Positions 33,701 to 48,947 of a stretch of DNA of 64,000 nt are shown here, piece after piece. A program made the position numbers and the translations under genes. Source of the DNA: Karstenula rhodostoma CBS 690.94. Taxonomy: Eukaryota > Ascomycota > Dothideomycetes > Pleosporales > Didymosphaeriaceae. Where the stretch lies: assembly GCA_010093485.1 (NCBI GenBank), contig MU001516.1:124001-188000 (forward strand), in the 5' to 3' direction. How positions within the stretch are numbered: the stretch's first letter is position 1; each line of letters begins with the position of its first letter. The notes under the pieces were generated by a model that was not told the origin of the DNA, made no database searches, and saw only the letters and a list, made by a program, of their open reading frames with translations.

Positions 33701-36074
33701 ATAATTTCTAAGTTAATATTTTTATATAATTAAATATATAGAGTATATTATAAATTTATATAAAAATAATACTATTATTAATTTATTAAAACTAATAAGA
33801 AATAGAATTTATTTAAGAATACTCTATTTTTTTACTATTATATAGATAGGTTAGTTTTATTAAAAGGTTATTTATAGAGAAATTATTTAATAGCTATAGA
33901 GTTTCTTATAAGTATAGATATATTAAACTACTCCTTTTAGCTTTACTATAATATAATTTTTTTTTTTTTTTAATTTTAATACCTCTTATCTTATATACTT
34001 ATTAATAAGATAGTAATACTAAGATTTCTTTTTAATAATATTAATTCTCTAGATATAAACTCTCCTTAAAATATATCTAATAATTAATCTAGTATAAATA
34101 AAAGATAGCTTTAAAATATCTAATAAAATATTCCTTTATACTAATATATTATATACTATATAAGAGCTATATAGAAATAAAAACTTTAATATCTTTAGAT
34201 ATTATTATAGATATCTAAAGGGAGGTATAAGAAAGGTATATTATAGTCTAATAAATATATTATTAATAGAAGTATAAAGCTTTATTTCTAGTTTTAGTTA
34301 CTAGTAGTACTAGTAGTATATTTCTAGCCTTAGTAGCTAATAATAAAAATACTATATTACTAATTCTAGTAGCTAGTAATAATAATTATATATTTTTAAA
34401 TTTTATTATAAATTCTTAAGGAAAGGTATAAAAAAGATATATTATTAATAGAAATATATAGCTTTATATTTAGTTCTAGTTATTTATAATACTAATACTA
34501 TATTATTAGCCCTAGCTATAATAATAGTTTTATTACTATTTTACTTTAGTATAGAATATTATATATATATTCCTAACCCTAAATTATATATAAATATATA
34601 TTAAATTAATAATTTTAACTCCTCTTCTATTTAGATCTATACCCTTTTATTTAAGTCTTTTTTTATTAGGTTTTTTTATTTACTATATAGTAGAGCTTTT
34701 TTATAGTCTATCTAGCTTTATTTAGTAGAGGGTATTCCCTCTTTTTTAGTATTCTAATTAGTAATACTATAAGTACTAATATCTTAGTATCTATAGGCCC
34801 TAAAGAGGGACTTTATAGTAGTAAAAATACTAGTATAAATACTAGTATCTATACTAGGTTAGATAAGGATAAAAATAGTACTAATAATAATATTAATAAT
34901 AAAAATATAAATATAAAACTATAGCTATTTAGTATATTACTCTATCTATAATATAAAGGGTTAGGCTTATAATAATATAAATATAGGTATAAATATAAAA
35001 CTATATTTATTTAATATATTATTTTATTTATAGTATAGAGAATTAGATTTATAATAGTATAGATATAAGTATAGGTATAAAACTATAATTATTTAGTATA
35101 TTACTCTACCTATAGTATAGAAAATTAGACTTATAATAATAATAACTAAGTTATCTATAATAATACTCTCTATAGTAAATAAAATAATAATAATAAAAAT
35201 AAAAATAAATAATAATAGATTCTTATTACTTCTCTTTAAAAAAAGAAATATTATTCCCCTCCTTTAGATATTATAATAAATATAAGGACTAGAATAATAT
35301 TAAATATTAACTACTTTAGAATAGGACTACTTATAGGTATTTTAGATAGAATTAAAATATTTAGAGTTAAATAGTATAATTATATATATTAAAGAGAAGA
35401 AAAGTAGCTATTTAGTATATATATATTATAGAGATTTACTATAAGGTAGGGTAACTTAATAAAGTAGGGGGATAAAAAGGCGCGTTATACTTTACTAATA
35501 CACGAATAAAGGGGGACTAAAAAAGTAGCTAAGGCGTGTCTAGCGTCTATATATAGGCTAAATTAGTATATATTTAAGTATAGATTTACTTATTTACTAG
35601 ACTACTATTTATATATTACTATAATAACTATATTAAAAAAATATATCTAATAACTAGTACTAGAAATATACTACTAATATTATTAGTAGTTAAAACTAAT
35701 TATATATATAAGGGAAATTATTTAGTCTAATAGTTTAGCTATAATTTATAGTTACTAGGGAACTATATATATTACTATATAATTAACTAGTATAAACTAG
35801 CTATAATTAGTTTATATATAATATAATTATAACTAGTCTATACTAGTAAAAATAGAGAGAATAGAAAAAAAAAAGTATATAAATAGCTAGAGAAGTATCT
35901 AAAAAACTAGTAATATTATATAAATTATTATAGAATTAATTAATATAGATTAGCTATAATTAGCTTATATATAGATATCTATAGTCTATTTAAATAAAGG
36001 AGAGAAATAAAATAAAAAGAATAAAAAGGGTAAAAATAGGGGCTAATAGTCTAGTACTATAAAGAGTAGTTTCC

Positions 36075-37625
36075 TATTTCTAAAAACTATATAGTTAGAG
36101 ACTACTCTTTAAAAGTAAGATTAATAATATATATTATATTATTAAATATTAATCTATACTAAAGTATTTAATATATAAATAAAAGGGGTATTTATAAAAC
36201 TAATAATACTACTAAAACTAGTAATATAGAGTAGTTTACCTTTTTTACTATTAGCCTACTTATTTTTACTATAGAATTAACTAGTATAGACTAGCTTCTC
36301 TATAGTAGAGATAAGTAGGAGAGGATAAAAAGAAAAAAAAAATAAAAAAAAAAAAAATATAAATAATTAGAAAAGCCCTAAAGTAAGAGTTTAGAGGGGT
36401 ACCTATAGAATTAGTAATACTACTAGTACTAATAATATAAATAAATTATCTTTTTTATTTTTAGTCTACTTATCTCTACTATAGAATTAGCTAGTATAAA
36501 CTAGTTATAATTAGTCTATATATAGTATAAACTATAGTTTAACTAATAAAGAAAAAAATAGAAAGGATAAAAAAAATATCTAAAGGGTATTTAAATATTA
36601 TTATCTCTAGTTATAGTTTTTAAACTAGACTACTTATACTTAAATTATTAAAAATTCTCTCTTTAGTTTATTTATTATCTTAGTAGTTATATAATTAGAG
36701 ACTACTTTTTAGAAGTAAAATTAATAATATATATTATATTATTAGATATTTATCTATACTAGAGTATCTAATATATAAATAAGAGGAGTACTATTATATA
36801 AATAAAGGAGGTATCTAGGAGAGTATCTAGGGGTTTCTAAGGGAAGGTACTAAAGGACTAGTATACCTAAGCTATAAAAATAATAAAAGGGAAAAAGTTA
36901 AGACTAAAAATATAATTAGGGCTAGAAATATAGTACTAGTATTACTAGTAGTTAAAATTAATCTATTTTATAAAATTATTAATAGAAGTCTATATATTAC
37001 CTTTAGAAATCTAATACTAATAATATATAGGTTAATAAATAAGAATAGTTCTCTATAGTAAAATAAATTAAAATAGCTATATTTAATAATAAGTCTATAA
37101 ATCCCCTTTAGAAAACTAATACTAATAATATAGAGGTTAATAAATAAGAATAGCTCTCTATAATAAAATAAATTAAAATAACTATATTTAATAATAAGTC
37201 TATAGACCCCCTTTAGAAAACTAATACTAATAATATAAAAGTTAATAAATAAAAATAGCTCTCTATAGTAAAGTAAATTAAAATAATTATATTTAATAGT
37301 AAATACTATTAATAGAAGTTAAAGAAGGTAAGACTTAAAAATATAATAGATATCTTTAATACTTATAAAGATTATTATTAATATAAGAAGGTAATAGTTA
37401 TAGTAAATAATTATAAGGTTAATAAAGACTAGAGAAAAAAGAGGAAAAAAAGGAAAAAAAGAAGGAAAAGCTAGGGCTAGTAATACTACTAAGGCTAGTA
37501 CTACTATTAAGACTAGTAATTTAGTACTAGTATAGTTATTTATCTAGATAGCTATATAGTTAAAAACTATTTTTTAAAAGTAAAATTAATAATATATATT
37601 ATATTATTAGGTATTTATTTATACT
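36075..37625. repeat. Three dispersed ~100-bp direct repeats
   Basis: A segment containing AGAGACTACTCTTTAAAAGTA and then TTAATAATATATATTATATT recurs at about 36085, 36685 and 37550, with some flanking similarity in the first two copies. Its function is unknown; it may mark old tandem duplication of a longer unit. Confidence 0.55.
36975..37325. repeat. 105-bp tandem repeat, about 3 copies
   Basis: The marker CTAATACTAATAATATA recurs at 37011, 37116 and 37221, exactly 105 bp apart. The period equals 35 codons, so this may be the fossil of a protein repeat. Confidence 0.75.
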
Positions 37626-40600
37626 TATACTTTTAATAGTATAAAGTAGAATATCTACTATAGGTAAAGGGAACTATATTCTAGGGCTAGTATACTAAAA
37701 CTATAAAAGGGGCTAGGGCTAGTAATTCCCTATTACTAGTATTTAATACTAGCTAGAATTAATAATAAAGTACCTATAATACTAGTTACTAGATTAGAAA
37801 AGAAATATTTACTAGTAGTACTAGGCTATTATACTATATAAGAACTATATAGTTATTAAAGTATTTTTAATATTAAGCTCTATTACTATTAAGTTTCTAG
37901 CCTTACTCCTTAATATTTAATTAGAGTACTAACTTACTTTATTAAATTTAGTATTACTATTTTATAGAAAAATATATAATAAATAGATATTATAACTCTT
38001 ATTAATAATATTATTTAAAAAGCTATCTATACTACTAATATTATTACTTAGAAAACTACTTATATTATTAATAATATTACTTAGAATACTATCTATACTA
38101 TAACTAAATTCTAAAATTCCTTAATACTAATATATATATTATATTTATATAATATACTTTAAAAGTATATATTATATAGTTAAGGACTACTAAAAATATA
38201 ATTAAACTCTACTAAAAATATTTTTAAATACTATTTAATATACTAATTATAGTATTATTAGTCTATTACTATTATAAACTCTTTTAAAATATTATTTTTA
38301 AAATATATAGGCCTACTTAGATAGGTTATAATTTATAATAACCCTTTAATACTCTTTATAACTATACTCTATATCCTCTTATATATCCTCTTTATATATC
38401 TAGTATTTCTAATTAAGATATCTATACTAAAAATAGAAAGAATTCTAGATTTTACTAAATTTATTCTCTTTTATTAGCTAAGAGTAGATTTAGACTTTTA
38501 CTTTTAATTATTTTAACTCTAGTTAAGAGGTTATTAGTACCTCTATATACCTTTTAAGTATAATTTAGTAATATAGGTATTTCTCTAAAGAACTAGCTAA
38601 GTAAAAGTAAATTATAAAACTATTCTTAATATTTTATAAGTAACTATATATTAATAGTATTCTAGTATAATATTATTTAGTTTATAATATCTATATTAAT
38701 TAGTTATAGAATATTTATAATAGTAATATTTATATATCTATTTTTTTAATCTTTTTATCTATAGAGTTATCCCTTTTATTATCTCTACTTTTATATCTAG
38801 TACCTATATACTCTATAGGTATAAGGCCCTTTCTAGAAAGATTATTAAATATATTAGTCTTAGAATAAGACTATTATATAGATAGAGGATACTTTTCTAT
38901 TTTCTAGTTTATAGGTATTAATAAGTATAGTATAATTCTAGATTATCTAGTTTTTTTAGAAATATTTCTAAATATATTACTCTAATTCTAGAAATCTAGA
39001 TTATCTCTATTACTAGATATATAGATACTAGTATAGATATTAAATATAAAGAAATTAAAATTATAAAGATAGTTAGTATTATTAATTTAATATAGGGCTA
39101 GTAATAAAATATATTTTAATAGATACTTATTAATCTATATAAGAGACTCTATCTAAAGGGGTACTTAAATAATAAACTTATTAAGTTCTAAAATAATAGT
39201 AATAATAATAATAGTAGTAGGAATAGAAATAAAAGTAATATTTAATAATATAGTAATATAATTAAGAATATTATTCTAGTAGATAGTTAAAAAAATATAA
39301 ATATTTTATTTTACTATACTTTATTAAGATATATTATACCTAAAAGCTATTAGTTATAAATATTTTATTTAGAAAATTAAAATAAATATATTATCTTTTA
39401 TATATATATTAGGTTTATAAACTATCCTTATAATATAGACTATATTTTAAAGATTAACTCTACTATACTAATAATAAATATTAGTAAAAGAAAACTTTAT
39501 TATAAATATATACTACTATTAAGTAAATAGGAAAGAGTAATCTAAAATAAATCTACTCTATAATCTAAGAAAACTATTTTAATAATTAGTATTTCTACTA
39601 AAATACTTTATATATATTAATTTTTTTTTCTATTTTACTATTAGTTAATATTAGTATAGATAAGAAATTCTTATAAATATTATAATTATTAACTTAAAGT
39701 AAATAAAGAGGTAATTATTAATTTTTATTTTTATTTTATTTCTAGAGTAATAGTTAGTACCTTCTATAGGTTTTAGTATAGTATAAATAATTACTCTTAT
39801 ATTAATAACTTTATTTTTCTCTTATTCTATAATATCTAACTATATAATTATCTATTATACTACTTATTTATATTTATTCTAGTATCTACTCTAGAATTAT
39901 ATCTCTATATATTTCCCTCTACTTTCTTTAGCCTTTTAGTTTACTAAGTATAATCCTATAAATAGGCTATACTTATAATAGAAAAAGGTTTTATAAATTC
40001 TTATATCCTTTATATTTCCTTAATAGTAATATATAGTATAATATCTAAGTTAACTTAATACCTTTTTTTTTTATATATATATTACTAGTACTTATAGTAT
40101 ATTTAGAATAGTATTAATAAGAGAAATAATATATAAATATTTTTATTTCTATTTCTATATCTATATCTATTCCTATATCTACCCTTTCTCTCCTAGTCCT
40201 AATTATTATTAATAATAATAATAATAATAATTTTATATTTATACTTATAGACTTTAATAGAAATATAGAGATAGGAGAGGCTAGAAATAAAAAAAAGAGT
40301 AGAAATAGTAGTAGTATTTTTTAAAAGAGTATATTTATATTCTTATTTTTAGCTACTCTTTATAAGAGTATATAAGCTTTTTATTACTTTAATAGATTTT
40401 AACTTTATCTATAGGTATTATAAGTTTATTAGCTAAAGGTAATTAGACTTAAGTAGACTTAATTAAAAAGTTAATTCTAGGTATAGATTTTAAAAGATAT
40501 AGTAAAAGTTATAGTTAACTAGTATTTCTATACTATATAGATTATAGAAACTAAAGTAGGTAAACTTCTTAAAAGGGATAATTACTATAATTAGTATATT

Positions 40601-41329
40601 TAGAATAATTCTAAATATTAAATATACTTAGCTAGGGCTTATAAGAATATAATTATAAGGACTAGCTTTAAATATACTAAATATTAGTATTTTCCTAGCT
40701 AGGGAACTTATAATTATAAGGTATTAAAACTAGTAAAAAAGTTAAAAAAGTCTTAGTAGTATAATTTTTATTAGCCCCCCTTATACTATTACTAATATAA
40801 AGATATATTTAAATATTCTATAGTATAGAAGTTTTATTTTATTAGATATAAAATAGTATAGTATAAGTTTCTATTATATAAAATAGTAGTTATATTTATA
40901 ACTACTTAGCTAGTTAAGTAAAAGTTTATAATATAGATCTATTTTATACTAGATTACTATTCTTTTCTCTAAATATATTAATAAGACTTATTTTAGATTA
41001 TTATTTAGATACTATATACTAGCTTTACCTTATTAGGTATAGAGTAGCGCGGTATAAGTTTCTATTATATAAAGTAATAATTATATCTATAATTATCTAG
41101 CTAGTTAAGCTAGTATATAGTATATCTATTTAATAACTTAAGTAACCTATTAGTATAATAATATCTCTTTTTTTATAGTCCTCTAACTAGTAATTATTAG
41201 TATAAGGTATACCTATCTAATAGTATAGGTAACCTACTAGTATAATAATATCTTTCTTTTTTTTTACTTTTTCTAGTTAATAATACTACTAGTAGCTATA
41301 ATTATTACTTATATATCTAGTTAAAAACT

Positions 41330-41690
41330 TTATTAATAGTTATATTATAGTAAACTACTTTAGAATTAAATATTTAATTAGAAACTATATTAATAATAGC
41401 GTTACTACTAACTACCTTAGATTTAAGTATCTAGCTAGAGACTATATTAATAATTATATTACTACTAACTACCTTAGGTTTAAGTACCTAGCTAGAGACT
41501 ATATTAATAATCGCGTTATTACTAACTACTTTAGATTTAAATATCTAACTAGAGACTATATTAATAATTATATTACTATTAACTATCTTAGAATTAAATA
41601 CTTAGCTAGAAATTATATTAACTATTATATTACTACTAACTACCTTTAGGTTAAGTATTTAGCTAGAGACTTTATTATTAAAGACCTAGT
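41330..41690. repeat. 57-bp tandem repeat, about 6 copies
   Basis: Units containing GCTAGAGACTATATTAATAA and ACTACTAACTACCTTAG repeat at 57-bp steps (markers at 41384, 41441, 41498, 41555, 41612 and 41669). The period equals 19 codons. Two units keep a CpG-containing AGCGTT or TCGCGTT. Confidence 0.8.
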
Positions 41691-42039
41691 TATCTTTTAC
41701 TAAAAAGTATAAATAGTAGACTAGCTAAATTTAAAATAAAGTTAACTAATAAGTATTTAGCTATTAGAAATACTAGTAGTCTAGAATATATACTAGGTCT
41801 AGTATATATAAAAGTATTAAAGTATCTAGTAAAATAGAACTATAGATTATATATAAGGCTTAATTAGGAATTATAAAAAATATAATAATACTCTATATTA
41901 TATATTACCTAAAAAGTAAATAAAAGAAAGTTCTATAATACCTTTAGTAAATCTATACTATATAAATAATTATATATATTCTATATATAGTATACTAGTT
42001 ATTATAAATATATATTATAATACCTACCTAACTTAGTAG

Positions 42040-42325
42040 TTTAAGATTCTATACTAATAATAAAAATTAGTATAGAGGTAGATTATAATATTTAATAGCT
42101 TATAAATATTATCTAATTAGGTAATTTAATACTCTATACTAATAATAAAAATTAGTATAAAGATAGATTATAATATTTAATAGCTTATAAATATTACCTA
42201 ATTAGGTAATTTAATACTCTATACTAATAATAAAAATTAGTATAGAGGTAAATTATAGTATTTAATAGCTTATAAATATTACCTAATTAGGAAGTTTAAT
42301 ACCCTATATTAATAATAAAAAATTA
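42040..42325. repeat. 85-bp tandem repeat, 3 copies plus a partial
   Basis: ATACTAATAATAAAAATTAG recurs at 42051, 42136 and 42221, with a variant at 42306, exactly 85 bp apart and with few differences. Copies are much more alike than most of the island, which suggests fairly recent amplification or homogenisation. Confidence 0.82.
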
Positions 42326-45300
42326 CTAAAGTATTACTATCTCTATATAACCCTACTAAGCTACTATTTCTTTTTAAACCTAGTATTATCTTTTTAAAAC
42401 TATTAAGTTCTTTCTCTTTAAGGCTTTACTTTTTTATTTAGTTTTAGATATATTTTCTTCTATAATATTATTAAATTAAAATTATATATAGCTATCTACT
42501 TTATAGAGCTACTTATTATAAAGTATTTAAATTATATTATTTAAAATATACTATACTATATTTATATAGAGTTAGAGGCTTATTTAAAATTAACTCTTCT
42601 AGTATAACTACTAGTATTATCTATATTAATATCTTTATTAAGTATTATACTACCTAATATATTATTACTAATAATATTACTATCTATAGTTATAGATATT
42701 AGAGTAGGTTTTTACTATATTAAAGTAGATTCTTATTATATTAAAGTAGGTTTTTATTATATTAGAGTTATTATATTTATTTTATATAGATATTCTTTTT
42801 TATATACTAGTATAAATATAGTAGAGGATATAGTAGTAGTAATTAATTTAACTATATAATATCCTTAACCCCTACTAGTATTAAATAAGTCTACTATAGT
42901 ACCTATAAGGTATATTTTATAATATCCTTTAAAATTATTTTCTAGAAACTTTAATATTATTTTAAATATATAGTAAACTAAATAGATACTATTAGTAGCC
43001 TTATCTAATATATATATATCTAGTAGTTAATAGCTTAATATATTAGTATAGCTAGTACTATCTCTAAATATATCTATATCTCTATTAGTTATTACCTTTT
43101 TTTATAGTTTTTATAACTTTAGGTACTAGTTATAAGTTTTCTAATACTATACCTTTAAGACTATCTTAAAGAAGGGCTAGTATTTCTTAAAGAGGTTAAA
43201 AAGTTATATATAATTAGGGGGTAATTTCTTATATATCTATACCTTAACTTTATTACTAATATTATCTTAGATTTTTCCTTTTTTCTATACTAGCTATTAA
43301 ATACTATAAATAATAGACTTTATATAACTTTTATTAGATCTATAAAGAAGACTTATTATATAATTTAAAATCCCTTATATATAGTTTTAATATACCTAGA
43401 ACTATATCTATAGCCCTATAAATATAATAGTAATATTTTATAGTTTATTATTTTTTAAATACTAGATTAATTATCTATTAGTACTAGGTACTATAATATA
43501 GATAGGTATAATAGGAAACTAGTATATAAATTTTATTAACTCTATAATTATATTATTAGTTTTAAAAGCTATACTATTAGCTCTAGAAAGTATATTAGCT
43601 TTAGAAAATATATTAGTTTTAGAAGTTATATATTTAGTTTTAGAAGCTATATCCTAGATTAAGTATTAACTAAAAGCTATAACTAGTAGTAGTTAATAGA
43701 TAATAAAGTAGAATTTAATAGTAGTAAGTATTTTTATAAATAGTATATTAATAATATATATTAGTAATATATATTTATACTTAGAAGTCTATTAGACTAG
43801 GTATTCTAGATAATTAACTTTATAGAGGAGTAATATAATATAAATAGTAGTTAAATATTTATAATTAAATTATAGAGTATATAGTAGTAGTATATATATA
43901 TAAATATATATTAATATTATAGAGGGGTAATTATACTAATAGAAGTAGAGTCTAGAAGACTCTAGGAATTATTTATATATAGAATAACTAATTAGTTATA
44001 ATAAGGACTCTTAAGTAGTAAATTAATATCCTATTTTTTTTTAACTATCTATATAATCTATATATATTAGTAGTTACTACTACTACTATTTAACTCTATT
44101 AAAGTATAAGTCCTCTATTATTTATTTATTTTATAATACTTATTAACTTACTAAATAAATAATATTTATAATTACTAAAATAAAAATTACCTATTATATT
44201 AATAGGCCTATTAAATATAGTCCTTATACTAAAAAACTATTATAGAAGTTATAAGAGGTATAGTAGTTATAGGGGATATATCTAGTATAGTTAGTAGCTA
44301 TTACTATCCTTAAAGATTTCTAGAATAAAAACTTATATATTAGTAATAATAGTAGTAATAGTAATAATAATATATTTAATAATTATAAACCTAAATATTC
44401 TTATTTAGAGAATAAATAGTTATATTATATAATAGATAATATATATATAACTAAAAATAAAGTAATAATTATAAAAAACCCTAAATTAACTTCTTTACTA
44501 CCTTTTAAGTAGTAGTAAATCCCCTAGTAACTAATTTTAATATCTAAATTAGAATATAATAATAGATTTCTTCTATACTATTATTAGTATATATACTTCT
44601 AGCTAGATATTAATAGAGTATAGATTCTCTTATTTAGTATATATAGGGTAGATAGATACTTAGAGCTCCTCTATATAATTATATTATTAAAGTAGAAGGT
44701 AGAGTAGAAAGGTATATAGCTTAGTAAACTATTCTAGACTATAAATATAATAGTAATAGTCTATATTAATAAAGAGTAGGAAAATAAATATATTAGTTAA
44801 TTAATTACTAGAAAGGATATATACTATTATCTAGTATACTTTAGAAATATCTATAGGTATAAGAAAAAGTATACTCTTTTAAGAAAGAACTTATATATTA
44901 ACTTTAATTTTATTTTTATACTAGTATTTTTAGACCTATCTAATATATCTCTTATCTAGCCTATTCTTTTACTATAATAATTAATAATAGTTAATATTAT
45001 AGTAATAGTAAGGCCTTAAATTATTATTAATAAAGTATAGAAGTATAAGAATATAGCTTATATAAATATTAATAGAATCTACTAAATAGTTTATAAGTCT
45101 AAAGAGAATATACTTAAGTATATAAATTATTACTATTATATACTAGTTAATATTATAAGATAGTAGAATATTAATATTACTATAGATAAGTTAACTATAA
45201 AAGAGTTATTAGATACTATAATTTTTATTTTATATAGTTATTATAAAAGGGACTAGCTATAAAAGGATAGTAAAAATAATATAATTTTTAAAAGGATAGA

Positions 45301-46197
45301 CTAGATAAATAGGACTATAATTTTAATAATATATATATTTATAACTCTATTAGATAAGTAGTTAGTAGATACTTTAGTAGAGAATACTATCTAGAATAGT
45401 TAGAATTAAAAAAGTAATAATAGTAATATAGACTCTTTATATAACTTCTATAAAAATCTAACTCTCTAATTAATAATAAATTTTTAGAAAAAGGAATAAT
45501 ATTAATAGAAAGTATTATTAAAGTAATATTAATATAGATAAATTTATACCTTATATATATAATACTTACTTTTTAGCCTATATTATAATACTAAAAGTAT
45601 ACTAATATACCCTTATATAATATCTATAATATAGAGGATATTTTAAACTAATTTAGTATATATTATATTATATACTTTAGTAATTACCTTTTATAATAGT
45701 TATAATAGTATACTATATATAGTATATAGTATATATTAATATAAAAAAGTTTTTAATAAAATCTATTTATACCTTATATACTATTCTTTAGGGCTATTAA
45801 TTTTATATTCCCTACCTACTATAAAAGAAGAATATATCTAGCTCTTTAGTATCTTCCCCCCCTATAATAATAATAATAATAAGTTTAACTTTTTTATTTT
45901 CTTTAGCCCTAAACTCTAGCCCTAGTATCCTATATTAAGGAATATTTCTAAAAAAGCTAAGGAATTTAGAATAATACTATAATAGCTAGTACCTAAAGTT
46001 TTTAAAATAAAAAAGCTTTCTCTATTTATATATAAATTTTACTACTCTACTAAAATTAATATACCTAATAACCCTTTAATAAAAGACTTTATATCTAGTA
46101 AGTATATAAATACTAGAGACTAAGGTAAAAGTAATAATAAGGCTATTTTATTTAATAAGAATTTTAGTATTAATAATACTAAAACTATCCCTATCCC

Positions 46198-46232
<35 letters not shown>

Positions 46233-47121
46233 TAAAGGTAAAAAAGGAGGTAAAAAAAAAGAAGGAGAAGAATAAAAAGGAGACTTTATAGTTTTACTTC
46301 CTTATTAGAGTAAAAATATATATAGGGATAGTATTATATAAGTATTAGAAGGTAGATATATATAGGCTAGTAGTTTTCTCTAATAAAAATAATATTTATT
46401 ATACTTCTATTTAGTATTATATAGAGTTAGAGTTTTATATATATTATACTTATATAAAATTTATTATTAGTAAGTAAAAAGAGAATATAGAGAATATAGA
46501 GAATCTAATAATATATAATTACTATATAGGAAATATTATTATAAATACTATTAAACCTTATAAGATATATTATATAAATCTCTATATAGTAGTATCTAAA
46601 AAAATAAGATTCTAGTATATAAGATATTAGTTAAATAATAGTAAATATAATATTATAGACTAATATAGGTAATAGGTATTAGTAATTCTATCCTTATATA
46701 GAGTATAGAGTCTATCTAGATATACTTCTAATAGTTATATAGGTAAAGGGGGGTATTCTAAAAGTATACTAAAGGAAAAGATACTAATAAAAGAATATAG
46801 TAAATATAAGATATAAGAGGTATATATATAATATTAAATTATAAAGAAATAGTATATAGAGTAAATATATAATATATTTATTATTTTTATACTTAAAATC
46901 TTAATCTATAATATATAGTAAGTAAATAAAATACTATAATATAAATACTTTTTTTATTTAAGAGTTAGATATAATTCTATATATCTAAAAGGTCTAAAAG
47001 AAACTATATAATATATTATTTCTATATAGTTAATATTATAAAAGAGGAGAGAGGGTATACTATAATTAGTATAGTATACTAAGCTATTAGTATTATAGAA
47101 TATTAAAATTTAGTTATAGAG

Positions 47122-47215
47122 TAAATAGTATTCTAAGTATTATTATTAATAATATAAATAGTATTCTAAGTACTATTATTAATAATATAGATAGTATTCT
47201 AAATATTATTATTAA
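47122..47215. repeat. 33-bp tandem repeat, 3 copies
   Basis: GTATTCTAAGTA-type units start at 47128, 47161 and 47194, a 33-bp period (11 codons). Confidence 0.7.
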
Positions 47216-47519
47216 TACTAAAATACTAATATCTAGAAGTATAACTAATATATTTTAATATAATACTATTAATATTAACCTTATAATTAATATACTAAAC
47301 TTAAATATCTACTATTAATAACTACTATTTACTTCTTTTAGTAAGAGGCCTCTTTAGAAAAAGATACCTATTTATATAAGTTTATATTATATATAGAAGT
47401 CTATTATAATTACTTTCTTTTATTATATATATATTACTATATTTATTACTTAAATACCTCTATAGTTATTACTTAAATATTACTCTATATATTATTTTTC
47501 TTTTATTACTTATATATAT

Positions 47520-47735
47520 TTATATTTACTAGCCTACTATTTAAATACCTTCTATTTATTAGCCTACTACTTAAATACCTCCTACTTACTAGTCTACTAC
47601 TTAAATACCTCCTAATTACTAGCCTACTATTTAAATACCTCCTAATTACTAGCCTACTATTTAAATACCTCCTAATTACTAGCCTACTATTTAAATACCT
47701 CCTAATTACTAGCCTATTACTTAAATACCTATACT
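47520..47735. repeat. 30-bp tandem repeat, about 7 copies
   Basis: Units of the form CTACTATTTAAATACCTCCT followed by AATTACTAGC repeat head to tail with a 30-bp period (10 codons). The central three copies are identical. This is a direct tandem array without unique spacers, so not CRISPR. Confidence 0.88.
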
Positions 47736-48947
47736 TAACTTTCTAATAAAACTAATTTATCTATATAATAGTAAAATAATAAAGTACCCCTAAATAAATT
47801 TTATTTATTATAATTTATTTTAGTATATATTAATAGTAATTTTACCTTAGTAATAATATTACTTTATATAAACTTATAGTATAGTCTATATATTTAACTA
47901 TATAAGAATATTAAATTAGATTATAAGTAATCTCTCTATTAATAAGCCCTTATCTATACTCTCTATTAATAGGAAACTCTTCTATAAATTATACTAAGTA
48001 GTATTTATATTATTATAATACTAATCTAGATATTCTAGTAATTAAAATATATTATACTATTTTTTAGCTATTTTATAAGTTCTCTATTATATTATAAGTC
48101 CTCTATTTAAATCCTTACTATATTAGTATACTAGTAAATCTACTAATATATATTTAAGTATAATTCTAATAAATAGTTTTTAGTATATTACTTTCTCTAC
48201 TTATTATTACTATTTTATATACTTTTTATTAATTATAACTATTTTATAAGCTCTATACTAGTTATTACTATATTAAATATACTTTCTTTTAATATCTTAT
48301 AAGTTCTTTACTACCTTACTACCTCTCTACTATTATAAAACTTTCCTATAATTATTACTATATTAAATAAACTTTCTCCCTATATTTATAGAAGTTTCTA
48401 GGCTACTATTAAATATTCCCTCTATACCTAATTAAATAGGTAACTAAGTCTAATTAAGTAATTTACTATTTACTACTATATTCCCTTCTTCTTATTATAT
48501 AAACTAGCTTAATACTCTCTAGACTATATATAAGGTAATACCTTTATTAACTTTATACTCTCCTTAAGTAACTACTTTTTAATTAACTATTTCTAATTAA
48601 CTAGCTTTTTTCTTTTTAGCTAGCTAGTTTTACTTCCTTTAATTAACTATTTTATTACTTAAATATTATAGACTTTTCTTTTACTTTTAGTTTAGCCTTA
48701 TTTATCTAAGAGTTTAAAGTTTATATAATACTATTAGTAAACTAGTTTATATAAAACTCTATAGTATTTCTAGCTTTATTACCTCTTCCCTTTATATCTA
48801 TTAACTATATAATACCTTATATAACTTATAATTTATATATAGTACTACTTACTATCTAGCTTATAATCTAGTTATAATAAAATATATACCTACCCTTTAT
48901 TTAGCTTATAATTTAATTATAGTAAAATATATATCTAGAATTTTAAC

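Noticed and set aside
47520..47735. CRISPR-like look of the 30-bp array
   Set aside because: Units are directly adjacent with no unique spacers, and the host is a eukaryote.
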